Below, one piece after another: positions 9,293 to 17,919 of a stretch of DNA of 33,195 bases. Position numbers and translations under genes: made by a program. Source of the stretch: Actinomycetota bacterium (GTDB lineage: Bacteria > Armatimonadota > SYMT01); the NCBI GenBank assembly GCA_005805375.1, contig SYMT01000528.1:1-33195 (forward strand), given 5' to 3'. The notes under the pieces are model-generated. The model had not been told where the DNA came from and ran no database searches. It saw only the letters and a list, made by a program, of their open reading frames with translations. Position 1 is the stretch's first letter. Each line of letters begins with the position of its first letter.

Positions 9293-10053
9293 CGGTCTGG
9301 CGACTACTGCCGGTCTGCCTCGCGCTTGCCGCGGCTGCCGGAGCCGCACCGAAGGCGCCGGTCCGCCCCACGTCGAAAGCGAAGGCGCCGGCGCCTGCCG
9401 CCGCAGTGCGGCCAGCATACGAGTTCCGTCGCATTCACGACCCGAACGGCATCGGCAAGTTCTACATGGGGCGCGAAATCGCCCACGTGATGGGGCACCA
9501 GGCCGCCGACTGGCTGGAACGCCCCGAACGTGAGGACGAAGAGCAGCCTTCCCGGCTGATTGAGGCGCTCAAGCTCTCGGATGGGCAGGTGGCGGCGGAC
9601 ATCGGCGCCGGGTCCGGGTATCTCTCGTTCCGGATGGCCGAAAAGGTGGCTCCGACCGGCAAGGTGTTGGCGGTAGACATCCAGCCGGAGATGCTGGCAC
9701 TGCTGCGGACGAAGGGAGCGGAGCGCGGGATCAAGAACGTGGTGCCGGTCCTCGGTGAGATTACGGATCCAAAGCTCCCCCCGGAGGCGGTGGATCTGAT
9801 CGTGATGGTGGATGTCTACCACGAGTTCTCGCACCCCTGGGAAATGACCCGCGCGATGGTGCGCGGGCTCAAGAAAGGTGGACGCCTGGTGTTCGTGGAG
9901 TACCGGTTGGAGGATCCTTCTGTGCCGATCAAGCTCGTCCACAAGATGAGCGAAGCACAGGTGAAGAAGGAGATGTCCATCCATCCACTCGATTGGGTCG
10001 AGACCAATGCCTCGCTGCCTCGCCAGCACATCATCACGTTTCGGAAACGCTGA
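9289..10053 (+). CDS. Class I SAM-dependent methyltransferase with predicted signal peptide
   Basis: Signal-like N-terminus MTVWRLLPVCLALAAAAGAAPKAP; FYMGREIAHVMGHQAADWLERPEREDEEQPSRL; SAM motif VAADIGAGSGYLSFRMAE. ATGA overlap with the upstream CDS. Confidence 0.85.
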   Translation: MTVWRLLPVCLALAAAAGAAPKAPVRPTSKAKAPAPAAAVRPAYEFRRIHDPNGIGKFYMGREIAHVMGHQAADWLERPEREDEEQPSRLIEALKLSDGQVAADIGAGSGYLSFRMAEKVAPTGKVLAVDIQPEMLALLRTKGAERGIKNVVPVLGEITDPKLPPEAVDLIVMVDVYHEFSHPWEMTRAMVRGLKKGGRLVFVEYRLEDPSVPIKLVHKMSEAQVKKEMSIHPLDWVETNASLPRQHIITFRKR

Positions 10054-10059
10054 TCCGCC

Positions 10060-10422
10060 GTGAACGCCTTTTCAAGCAAGACTCAACTGTGGGCTGCCAC
10101 AGCTCGCCGCCGGCTCGGGGACGGCGCATTTTGCGCAGCCGACCTGGATGAATTGGACTCGATCCTGCACGGGAACTCGCCCTGCCAGCGCCTCCTGTAC
10201 CTCCACGCCCGCGATCCCTCCGTCACTGCCGATGTGATCGGCTGGGCTGAGCATCCGGGAGAAGATCCGGGCGGTGTGGACCCGGTGCGTCCTTATGCAA
10301 CGGTGGTCGCTGCCATCCAGGATGGGTGGCGTGCCATTCACTTTCCCCAGCAGTTGGCGCCATTCGATGATCGGGAGACAGACCTGGTCGGTTACGAATT
10401 TATCCTCGAGCGGTTCGATTGA
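10060..10422 (+). CDS. Hypothetical protein (120 aa)
   Basis: GTG start 6 nt after the upstream stop and close before the PhyH gene, same strand; coherent protein-like composition; no recognised domain. Confidence 0.65.
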   Translation: MNAFSSKTQLWAATARRRLGDGAFCAADLDELDSILHGNSPCQRLLYLHARDPSVTADVIGWAEHPGEDPGGVDPVRPYATVVAAIQDGWRAIHFPQQLAPFDDRETDLVGYEFILERFD

Positions 10423-10444
10423 GCCGTACGGGAGTAACACACAG

Positions 10445-11254
10445 ATGAGCGAGAGCAAATCCACTTCCCCCGCCCTGCCGCTTCTGTCGGACGCGGAGAT
10501 GCACACATTTCTGGTGCAGGGCTACCACCTGGTGCAGACTGACTTCGCGCCCGACTTCCACGCCGCTGTCGTCCGGGAGCTCGAAGCGGTTTTTGCCGGC
10601 GGCCCCAATCCCGGGAATGAGATCCTCGAACGGGCGCCGCTCCTGCAGCAGGTGTACGAACACCCGCGCGTGCGGGGTGCACTCACGAGCGTGCTTGGCC
10701 ACGATTACGAGATGCATGCCCACCGGCATTGCCACGCCAGCCCGCCCGGAATGCGCGGCCAGCAGTGGCATCAGGACGATGTGAACCGGCGCCACCACCA
10801 GATCTGGCGCGTGCTGGCCATGTACTACCCGCAGGATGTCACGGCCGAGATGGGTCCCACGATGATTCTGCCGGGCACGCAGTTCCGCAACGCGCCGACC
10901 GCGCGGATGGCGTCCTACCAGACGTTTCGCACTCAGCGTGCGCTCTGTGTTCCCGCCGGCACAGTCGCCATCACCCATTACGACATCTGGCACCGCGCCT
11001 CGCCCAACCGGAGTGAGCGCACCCGCTACATGCTCAAATTCCTGTTTGAACGCACGCACGCGCCGACACAGCCGTCCTGGAATGCGGACCCGTCCCAGCA
11101 CGAAGAATTGCTCACGGACTTCAACCGGGTGTGGTTACCGCTCGACAACCAGTCCGATGCCTACAAGCACCGGGTGCTCTGGATGAACGCATGGCAGTGG
11201 CTGCAAGGAATCCGCCGCGATACGGAAGACTCGATCATTGACCACTACCCCTGA
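10445..11254 (+). CDS. Phytanoyl-CoA dioxygenase (PhyH) family protein
   Basis: Start MSESKSTSPALPLLSDAEMHTFLVQGYHLVQTDF; Fe(II)/2OG-type ligands HQDD and YDIWHRASPNRSERTRYMLKF. Confidence 0.85.
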   Translation: MSESKSTSPALPLLSDAEMHTFLVQGYHLVQTDFAPDFHAAVVRELEAVFAGGPNPGNEILERAPLLQQVYEHPRVRGALTSVLGHDYEMHAHRHCHASPPGMRGQQWHQDDVNRRHHQIWRVLAMYYPQDVTAEMGPTMILPGTQFRNAPTARMASYQTFRTQRALCVPAGTVAITHYDIWHRASPNRSERTRYMLKFLFERTHAPTQPSWNADPSQHEELLTDFNRVWLPLDNQSDAYKHRVLWMNAWQWLQGIRRDTEDSIIDHYP

Positions 11255-11856
11255 GATGCTTCGCGGACTGCGGCGAGGAAGGCGCGAAGCCGCTTCGGGT
11301 CTTTGATCCCCGGAGCGGTCTCGACGCCGCTGGAAACGTCCACCCCGTACGGCTGCGTGGTGCGGATGCACTCCCCGACGTTCTCCGGTGTCAGGCCACC
11401 GGCCACAATCACCGGCTTCCCGAACCGCTTCGCTTCCAGTGCCAGATCCCACGGAAACCGCTGTCCGGTCCCGCCGGCGATGCCCGGCACGAACGCGTCG
11501 AGCAAGAAGCCGCACGCGCAGTCATATTCCGCCAGGCGGTCCAGATCGGCCGCGGCGCGGATTCGGAAGGCTTTGATGGCGCGCCGTCCACAGGCAGCCA
11601 CCCACTCGGGCGCCTCAGATCCGTTAAACTGGAGCACATCCAGCGGGCAGTGCTCCAGTACCGGGCGGGGATCCTCATCCACGACCAGGCCGACTGTGGT
11701 CACGAACGGGGGCAGTTCGCGCACAATGCCGGCGGCGGCGGCAGGAGTGAGCCGACGGGGACTCGGCGCAAAGACGAACCCGAGCGCGTCCGCCCCCGCC
11801 TGCACCGCCGCCAGTGCATCCTCAATGCGGGTAATGCCGCAGATCTTGGTTCGCAT
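11245..11856 (-). CDS. trpF: Phosphoribosylanthranilate isomerase
   Basis: MRTKICGITRIEDALAAVQAGADALGFVFAPSPRRLTP... LDVLQFNG... PVIVAGGLTPENVGECIRTTQPYGVDVSSGVETAPGIKDP. Confidence 0.96.
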   Translation of the reverse strand: MRTKICGITRIEDALAAVQAGADALGFVFAPSPRRLTPAAAAGIVRELPPFVTTVGLVVDEDPRPVLEHCPLDVLQFNGSEAPEWVAACGRRAIKAFRIRAAADLDRLAEYDCACGFLLDAFVPGIAGGTGQRFPWDLALEAKRFGKPVIVAGGLTPENVGECIRTTQPYGVDVSSGVETAPGIKDPKRLRAFLAAVREASQG

Positions 11857-12102
11857 CGGGGTCTCCGGGTATCACGCAACGGGAGGGCGCTCCGGTGGCG
11901 CCTCAGGAGTGTGGGCAGGCAGGCTCGCCATCGTGAAAGCACGATCTGGGGCGAAGTCTGCCTGCGGCACAGGGGTACAGAGCCGGTTTGGAGTGTCGCG
12001 TTCAAACGCCGGCGGATTCAGCTTCGGATTTGGGCACTGAGTTGGGCGAGAGGGCGCCGGTCGCACTCCATGCCCGAATCCGGAACCGCGAGGCCGTCTC
12101 TG

Positions 12103-12330
12103 CTAGACCGTCACCAGTTCGCGGTCCGCCGAAATCCGCGCGGTATTGACCGTGGCGATGGCGGCATCCGCGGCGTCGAGGCAGGAGCGCACCGCGTCGG
12201 CGGCCTCACGGCACTCGAGGGAGCGATCGCCCTTCGCGGCGGCGCGGGCCATGCGGAGCGCACCCCGCCACGAGTCGTGGCCGAAGTTCAACTGGAGAAT
12301 GAGATATGCAAGTCGCTGGCGGGGAGTCAT
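12103..12330 (-). CDS. Small hypothetical protein (75 aa)
   Basis: MTPRQRLAYLILQLNFGHDSWRGALRMARAAAKGDRSLECREAADAVRSCLDAADAAIATVN; coherent helical composition; no clear RBS. Confidence 0.45.
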   Translation of the reverse strand: MTPRQRLAYLILQLNFGHDSWRGALRMARAAAKGDRSLECREAADAVRSCLDAADAAIATVNTARISADRELVTV

Positions 12331-12437
12331 GGTGGTCTGAGCTTTCGTTCTGGGAGGCCTGGATCGAACCCGGTCGAGTATACCAGTGATGTCAAGAGTG
12401 AAATCTTACAATTTACTGAACGGGGACAGCCCGGCGG

Positions 12438-13064
12438 TCAGTTCGGAGCCGTCCGCAGGATCGCCCGGACCGGGGAAGCGTCTGCATCGCTCAATCTCAG
12501 TGGGAGCGCAATCAGTTCGTAGCGACCCTCTGGGACGCTCCCCAGCCTGAGGCCTTCGAGGATCCGCACTCCGCCGGCATTCAGGGCCCGATGGACCGGC
12601 AGGGTCTCGCTGGCCAACTCGTCCACCGATGGGACGTCCACCCCCAGGAGCCACAGTCCCCGGCTCGCGAGCCACACGGCGGCGTCGGGGGTCAGTACGG
12701 AAATCACCTCGGGGAAGAGGGTCGGATCCGGCCACCCGCCGGTGCGCAGCAGCAGACGCCGGCAGTCAGGACGGAGCCGCGGTTCGAGATCGGACCGTTG
12801 GATCGGACCACAGCCGGTGAGATCAAGCAGGTCGGCCGGACCGAGATAGGGAGCCAGATCCAGATCGCCCAGCGCCGCCCCGGCGTCGTCAAAGTGCACC
12901 GGGGCATCGGCGTGCGTGCCGAGGTGCACGGTGGTGTGGACGGCGCCGATGTTCACGGAGGACCCGTCGGCGCGGCGGGCAGACCAGGAGAAGCGATACG
13001 GGGCGTCACCGGGCCATACTGCCAGTTGTTCGGAGATCGGGTGGGTGATGTCGTAGAATTCCAT
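12438..13064 (-). CDS. Cyclase family protein, kynurenine formamidase (arylformamidase)-like
   Basis: MEFYDITHPISEQLAVWPGDAPYRFSW...; metal motif TTVHLGTHADAPVHFDDAG; LLGVDVPSVDELASETLPVHRALNAGGVRILEGL. Start trimmed to MEFYD. Confidence 0.88.
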   Translation of the reverse strand: MEFYDITHPISEQLAVWPGDAPYRFSWSARRADGSSVNIGAVHTTVHLGTHADAPVHFDDAGAALGDLDLAPYLGPADLLDLTGCGPIQRSDLEPRLRPDCRRLLLRTGGWPDPTLFPEVISVLTPDAAVWLASRGLWLLGVDVPSVDELASETLPVHRALNAGGVRILEGLRLGSVPEGRYELIALPLRLSDADASPVRAILRTAPN

Positions 13065-13085
13065 CGGAGTCAGAGGGAGGGCGAG

Positions 13086-14141
13086 ATGGACGAACCGGTA
13101 CGGCTCGGATTTGTGGGAGTCGGAAACATGGGCCAGTGCGCCCACCTGCGGAATTATGCGACGCTGCCGGAGTGCCGCGTCGTGGCGCTCGCCGAGGTGC
13201 GACCGCAGCTCGCACGGCGGGTGGCGGACAAGTACGGCATTCCGGGCGTCTATCCGGACGCGGAGGCGATGCTGGCGGCTGAGAAGCTGGATGGGTTGGT
13301 GGTTCCGCAGCCGTTTGATCGCCACGGCCAGGTGGTGCTGCCGCTCTACCGCCACGGGCTGCCCATCCTCACCGAAAAGCCGTTGGCGGCCTCCATTGAG
13401 GTAGCCGAGCAGTTACTGGCGGCGAAGAACGCTGCCGGGACCTGGCACATGGTCGGCTACCACAAGCGGAGCGATCCGGCCACGATGTTTGCGCGCGAGG
13501 AGATCACCCGGCTGACCGCATCGGGGGAACTGGGCCCGCTGAAGTTCGTGCGCATTACGATGCCGGCCGGCGACTGGATCGCAGGCGGATTCACGGATCT
13601 GGTGCGCACCGACGAGACGTTGGGGGAAGTCGAGCGGGACCCGGCCGCGCCGGACCTGGGCCCGGAGGCGTGGCGGCAGTACGTCAGCTTCGTAAACTAC
13701 TACATCCACCAGGTGAATCTGCTTCGCCACCTGCTCGGCGAACCCTACCGGGTCACCCACGCCGACCCGTCCGGGGTGCTGTTCGTCGCGCAGACCGCGA
13801 GCGGTGTCTGCGGAGTGATCGAGATGACTCCCTATCGCACCACCGTGGACTGGCAAGAGTCGGCCCTGATCGCTTTCGAAAAGGGCTATGTGCGCCTGGA
13901 TTTGCCGGCGCCGCTCGCCTCCCACCGGCCGGGCGAGGTCCACGTGCTGTACGATCCGGGGAACGGGACCACTCCCCGCGTGGTGCACCCGCAACTCCCG
14001 TGGGTCCACGCGATGCGCCAACAGGCCGCAAACTACGTGGCAGCGATTCGCGGCGACCGTCCGCCGCCGTGTGAAGCCACCGAGGCACTGGAAGACCTCC
14101 GGGTGGCCCGCGAGTATCTCCGGCTGTGGAAAGGTGTGTGA
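13086..14141 (+). CDS. Gfo/Idh/MocA family oxidoreductase
   Basis: MDEPVRLGFVGVGNMGQCAHLRNYATLPECRVVALAEVRPQLARRVADKYGIPGVYPDAEAML...; LPILTEKPLAAS; good GAGGGAGGGCGAG upstream. Confidence 0.92.
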   Translation: MDEPVRLGFVGVGNMGQCAHLRNYATLPECRVVALAEVRPQLARRVADKYGIPGVYPDAEAMLAAEKLDGLVVPQPFDRHGQVVLPLYRHGLPILTEKPLAASIEVAEQLLAAKNAAGTWHMVGYHKRSDPATMFAREEITRLTASGELGPLKFVRITMPAGDWIAGGFTDLVRTDETLGEVERDPAAPDLGPEAWRQYVSFVNYYIHQVNLLRHLLGEPYRVTHADPSGVLFVAQTASGVCGVIEMTPYRTTVDWQESALIAFEKGYVRLDLPAPLASHRPGEVHVLYDPGNGTTPRVVHPQLPWVHAMRQQAANYVAAIRGDRPPPCEATEALEDLRVAREYLRLWKGV

Positions 14142-14275
14142 TCCGAATCTCAATCGGCTGCAGACAGCTTGAATCTCCGGTAGGCAAGCAAGTCCACCGG
14201 CTGCTCTGGTGACGAGGAGTCCGCTCCACTCGTCGCGAAACTGCTGTATCATCCGTTTCTGCGAGGAAGGTCCGC

Positions 14276-15112
14276 ATGCATCCATCTTATCTACTCAACC
14301 GGCGCGCGCTGCTGCGTGTTGCCGGGCTGGCCACCGCGGGCGCTGCCGTGCTGCCGCTGTCGGAGCCGGCCACTGCCGAAGACCGGCCCTACGGGCCGTT
14401 TCGGATGGGGATTCAGAGCTATTCACTCCGCGGATTCGACGTGGATCGGGCGCTGAAGGAAACCCACGAACTCGGTCTTGAGTATTGGGAGTCGTACAAT
14501 GCGCACCTCCCGCTTTCGACCGAGGCGGCGACTGTGGCCGCGCACAAGGATCGCCTGAAATCCGCGGGGATCCGGGTGCTCGCGTACGGTGTGGTCGGGT
14601 TCAACACCGACGCCGCGGCAAACCGCCGCGTCTTCGAAGGGGCGAAGGCACTCGGGATTCGCTGCCTGTCTGCAGACCCCGCGCCTGCCGTGATGGATCA
14701 ACTGGAACAACTCGTCGAGGAGTTCAAGATCAACATCGCGATTCATAACCACGGGCCCGGGCACCGCTACGGGACGCTCCAATCGTGCGTGGATGCCGTC
14801 CGGGACCGCCACAAGCGGATCGGCGTGTGCGTCGACACGGGGCACTTTCTCCGCTCCAGCGAGAATCCGGTGAAGGTCGTCGAAACACTCGGGCCGCGGG
14901 TGCTGGGCGTGCATATGAAGGACGTGAAGGATACGCGCCGGTTCACGATCCTGGGCCAGGGCGACATGGACGTGGTGGGCACATTGAAGGCGCTTCACGC
15001 CATCAAGTACCGCGAACTGGTGGCGCTGGAATACGAAGAGAACCCGAAGGCGCCCCTGGACGACATTCGCGCCTGCCTGGCCGCGATGCGCGAGGCGGTG
15101 CAGAAGCTGTAG
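14276..15112 (+). CDS. Sugar phosphate isomerase/epimerase (xylose isomerase-like TIM barrel), Tat-exported
   Basis: Twin-arginine leader NRRALLRVAGLATAGAAVLPL; GIQSYSLRGFDVDRALKETHELGLEYWE; INIAIHNHGPGHRYG; VCVDTGHFLRSSENP; VLGVHMKDVKD. Confidence 0.88.
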   Translation: MHPSYLLNRRALLRVAGLATAGAAVLPLSEPATAEDRPYGPFRMGIQSYSLRGFDVDRALKETHELGLEYWESYNAHLPLSTEAATVAAHKDRLKSAGIRVLAYGVVGFNTDAAANRRVFEGAKALGIRCLSADPAPAVMDQLEQLVEEFKINIAIHNHGPGHRYGTLQSCVDAVRDRHKRIGVCVDTGHFLRSSENPVKVVETLGPRVLGVHMKDVKDTRRFTILGQGDMDVVGTLKALHAIKYRELVALEYEENPKAPLDDIRACLAAMREAVQKL

Positions 15113-15199
15113 CGTCGAGCGATCGGAGTCCGGCAACCACCCCTGCCGAGTGCGGGAGAGTCCCGTGCCTGCCGTGGCCGGACCTGTTCTCCCCGGCGG

Positions 15200-16105
15200 C
15201 TAGCTCACCACACGGCGGACGATGCGCTCGATCTCGCGCAGGGCATCCAGCGCAGCATCCGGTTGCACTACGGCGGCGCTCAGGTCGCCGTAGTGCAGTT
15301 CGAGGCACTCGAGCAGCAGCCGCTTGAGCCCCGGTTCGTCCGGCGCCGGCGGCAGCACCGACTGGGCGTACGCCCGCTCCAGGTCCGCTTCCTTCGCGGA
15401 CGCCCACTCACGGATCTGCGGCTCGGTCCACTCTCCCCGGCGGATGGACTTGAGCTGCTCCCGGTGCCGTTGGAGATCCAGGTCTCCTTCGAGCAGCAAT
15501 TGCTCTACTTCCAGAAGCAGCCGGACCGTGTGGTAGGCAAACTTCAGGTCGTAGCCGTGCTCCTGGACGACCGCATCCCGCGTGCTCCCCGGCTGCGGCG
15601 TTTTGACTGCCATCTTGTGCAGTTGCCCGTAGGCGTATCCCTTGAACTTGACCCAGCAGCCACGGTGCAGGAATAGACGGCGCTGCTCACGCACTCTCTG
15701 ACCGACGGCGGTACACGTGATGACGCAAGTGTGTGGGGTGAACAGGCTGTCCACCATATTCGGGTTGTTTTCGAGGCAAAGCTGGAAGAATTTGACGATG
15801 TTGAACATCGCCACGTCGTAGCTGCGACCGTGCCCCCCCAGTTCGGTTGCGTCCTGAATGTGGTGCTGCTGGTACTGCTCAAAGCGCTGCGGGGGCGCGA
15901 GCCCGAATCCGGGAATGTGTCCCGCCAGATGCGGGAAAATCAGCTCTCGTGGGGGGATGCAGAAGCCGTAGAGGTCCACATCCGACGTATCGGATGAGAC
16001 TCCGTACGCAACACTCCCCATTTGCGTCTCATACTGCACCGAGCCGGGCAGCCATACCGGAGGGCGGCACAGGCCACGCTCCGCCAATGTGCGGATTCCA
16101 TGCAT
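15200..16105 (-). CDS. RlaP-like (DNA polymerase beta superfamily) nucleotidyltransferase
   Basis: Nucleotidyltransferase motif MGSVAYGVSSDTSDVDLYGF; then FNIVKFFQLCLENNPNMVDSLFTP and WVKFKGYAYGQLHKM, as in the RlaP/PF10127 family. Confidence 0.82.
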   Translation of the reverse strand: MHGIRTLAERGLCRPPVWLPGSVQYETQMGSVAYGVSSDTSDVDLYGFCIPPRELIFPHLAGHIPGFGLAPPQRFEQYQQHHIQDATELGGHGRSYDVAMFNIVKFFQLCLENNPNMVDSLFTPHTCVITCTAVGQRVREQRRLFLHRGCWVKFKGYAYGQLHKMAVKTPQPGSTRDAVVQEHGYDLKFAYHTVRLLLEVEQLLLEGDLDLQRHREQLKSIRRGEWTEPQIREWASAKEADLERAYAQSVLPPAPDEPGLKRLLLECLELHYGDLSAAVVQPDAALDALREIERIVRRVVS

Positions 16106-16114
16106 CGCGCTCGC

Positions 16115-17218
16115 TCAGGCCCCGGGCGGCTTGGGGTTCGGCGCGCGCAGCACTCGGAGGAACGTAGACTCCCCGATCTCTATGGTGTCGCCCGGCCGCA
16201 GCGGCATCTCCACGTTCGGCCGCAGGCGCACCCCGTTCAGTCGAGTGCCGTTGCGGCTGTTCAGGTCCGCAGCCACGTAGTAGTCGTGGCGCGGCGCGAT
16301 ACGGAGGTGGCGCCGCGAAATCAGCGTGTCGTGCGGGAAAGCCAGGTCGGGAATCATGGCGCGCAGCGGATCCGCCCGCCCGATGATGGTCTCCGCCACG
16401 ATCTTCCGCTCCTCGACGCCGAGCGGAGTTCGCATCTCCAGCACGAGGAGCACATCTTCCTGGGTGTCGAGCGGGTCCGCAACCTTTGGCGCTGCCGCCG
16501 GATCGGGCGCCTCGGCCGGGGGAAGGCCCTCCGGCGCGGCGGGCGCCACGGGTACGATCACGTCGGCCGGGGCTGGGGACGGCGCGGCCACACGAGCCGC
16601 CACGGCGGCGGCGTCCGCGGGGGGCATCGGCGGGAGCTGCGGGCGGTCTCCCAGTGGGACGGCTCGGGGCCCATTGGCAGCGTCCCCCCCCGGTCCTGCC
16701 GAGGCGCGCTTTGGATTGGGCCGCGCCTGGGGGTCACGGAACGGTGGGAACACGACCGTGTTTGTCGAAGGCAGCTCCCGGGGCGGGTCAGGCGCTGCCC
16801 GGGCCGGCGGCACGGGGGTACGTTCTGCTTCGCGCTGGGGCGGGGCGTGTCCACCGACCGGCACTGGCGGTCCTCCTTGGGGACCAAGTTCTTCCGTCGG
16901 TAGCTGTACCCCGGATCCCGGGGCGGAGGGCGCCATGAATGACGCCGGCGCGGACGGAGCAGACAGTGGGCGCGGTGGGTCCGCCGCGCCCATCGGCGCC
17001 GATTCCACTGCGGGCAACGGCGCTTCGTTTTGCCCAGAGCCGCCCGGCGGTGAGAGGCTGAGCCAATCCAGCCCCAAAACACCCGGATCCGGCGCTGGAT
17101 CGGCCGCTGGTAACTCCCAGCCGGCGAAGAGATCGGCCACGCCCGACAACTCGGCGGGTGCGGCAGACGGGCGCTGGTCGCCTCCCGCTCGTGGTTTCTG
17201 TGACGACTGCTCGGCCAT
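16115..17218 (-). CDS. FHA-domain protein with long Pro/Ala-rich N-terminal region
   Basis: C-terminal FHA motifs: ETIIGRADPLRAMIPDLAFPHDTLISRRHLRI, DLNSRNGTRLNGVRLRP, LRPGDTIEIGES. Start trimmed to MAEQSSQKPRAGG at 17218. Confidence 0.88.
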   Translation of the reverse strand: MAEQSSQKPRAGGDQRPSAAPAELSGVADLFAGWELPAADPAPDPGVLGLDWLSLSPPGGSGQNEAPLPAVESAPMGAADPPRPLSAPSAPASFMAPSAPGSGVQLPTEELGPQGGPPVPVGGHAPPQREAERTPVPPARAAPDPPRELPSTNTVVFPPFRDPQARPNPKRASAGPGGDAANGPRAVPLGDRPQLPPMPPADAAAVAARVAAPSPAPADVIVPVAPAAPEGLPPAEAPDPAAAPKVADPLDTQEDVLLVLEMRTPLGVEERKIVAETIIGRADPLRAMIPDLAFPHDTLISRRHLRIAPRHDYYVAADLNSRNGTRLNGVRLRPNVEMPLRPGDTIEIGESTFLRVLRAPNPKPPGA

Positions 17219-17461
17219 CCGTACGACTCCCCTGTAGCCCGCTCGCGAAATTTGCGCCCCGGCGCCGGCACACCGGCACACGGAGGGTTTCCGCGTCGCC
17301 TTTACTATCTATCACCTCCACGTTTCAAGAAGGAAGCCGGAAACGGGAACGCGGGGACGGCCGGCCGCGTTTCAAGTGTCCAGGGTGTTCCAGGCGACAG
17401 AGCCGGAGTGATCCCAGGGCGAAAAACCCGAAACACCGGTCGGCGGAATCAGCCGCTCCCT

Positions 17462-17547
17462 CCGGGAACGCCGGCATCCTGCCGGCTCGGGCGCCCCGGA
17501 CAACCCCGGGAACGCCGGCATCCTGCCGGCTCGGGCGCCCCAGACAA
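17462..17547. repeat. Two near-identical 42-bp direct repeats (44-bp period) with palindromic core gccggca-tcc-tgccggc
   Basis: 17462-17503 and 17506-17547: ccgggaacgccggcatcctgccggctcgggcgcccc(g/a)gacaa, one mismatch. Confidence 0.9.
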
Positions 17548-17919
17548 GAGAGGATTCGTTACTTGCTGGAGAAACCACTTGCTCATGCGCGTGGCTCGGG
17601 TACGGGAGTGCATTTCCCGTCGCCACCCGGCTCCGCGTTGCTCTTGGGGGGTGCTCGCGCAGTGGAACCGGCCGGTGCGTCGGGCTCCGGCAAGAGTCGG
17701 GACACAGTTCCGAGGTCCCTGGAGGAGTTGCTGCAGGCTCCGTCCCGGCGGCAGAGTGTGTGGGCGGGAGTCAGCGACACAGCATGCGGGAGAATGAGGG
17801 CACAGGGAGCGGCGGGGGGCGTGATGAACGACCAACAAGCAGGATGCAAGTGCGCGCCGGGTGCGGCACAACTTCGACTGTTGCCTCGTAGGGGCCGATG
17901 ACGGAAGGGGGTACGCAAG

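Noticed and set aside
11650-12522. Plus-strand 290-aa ORF
   Set aside because: Antisense to trpF and the 75-aa ORF; no recognisable domain.
6953-13064. Tryptophan/kynurenine pathway island (decarboxylase, trpF, formamidase-like)
   Set aside because: Genes are on different strands with unrelated genes between; the cyclase family has many substrates. Coincidence is more likely.
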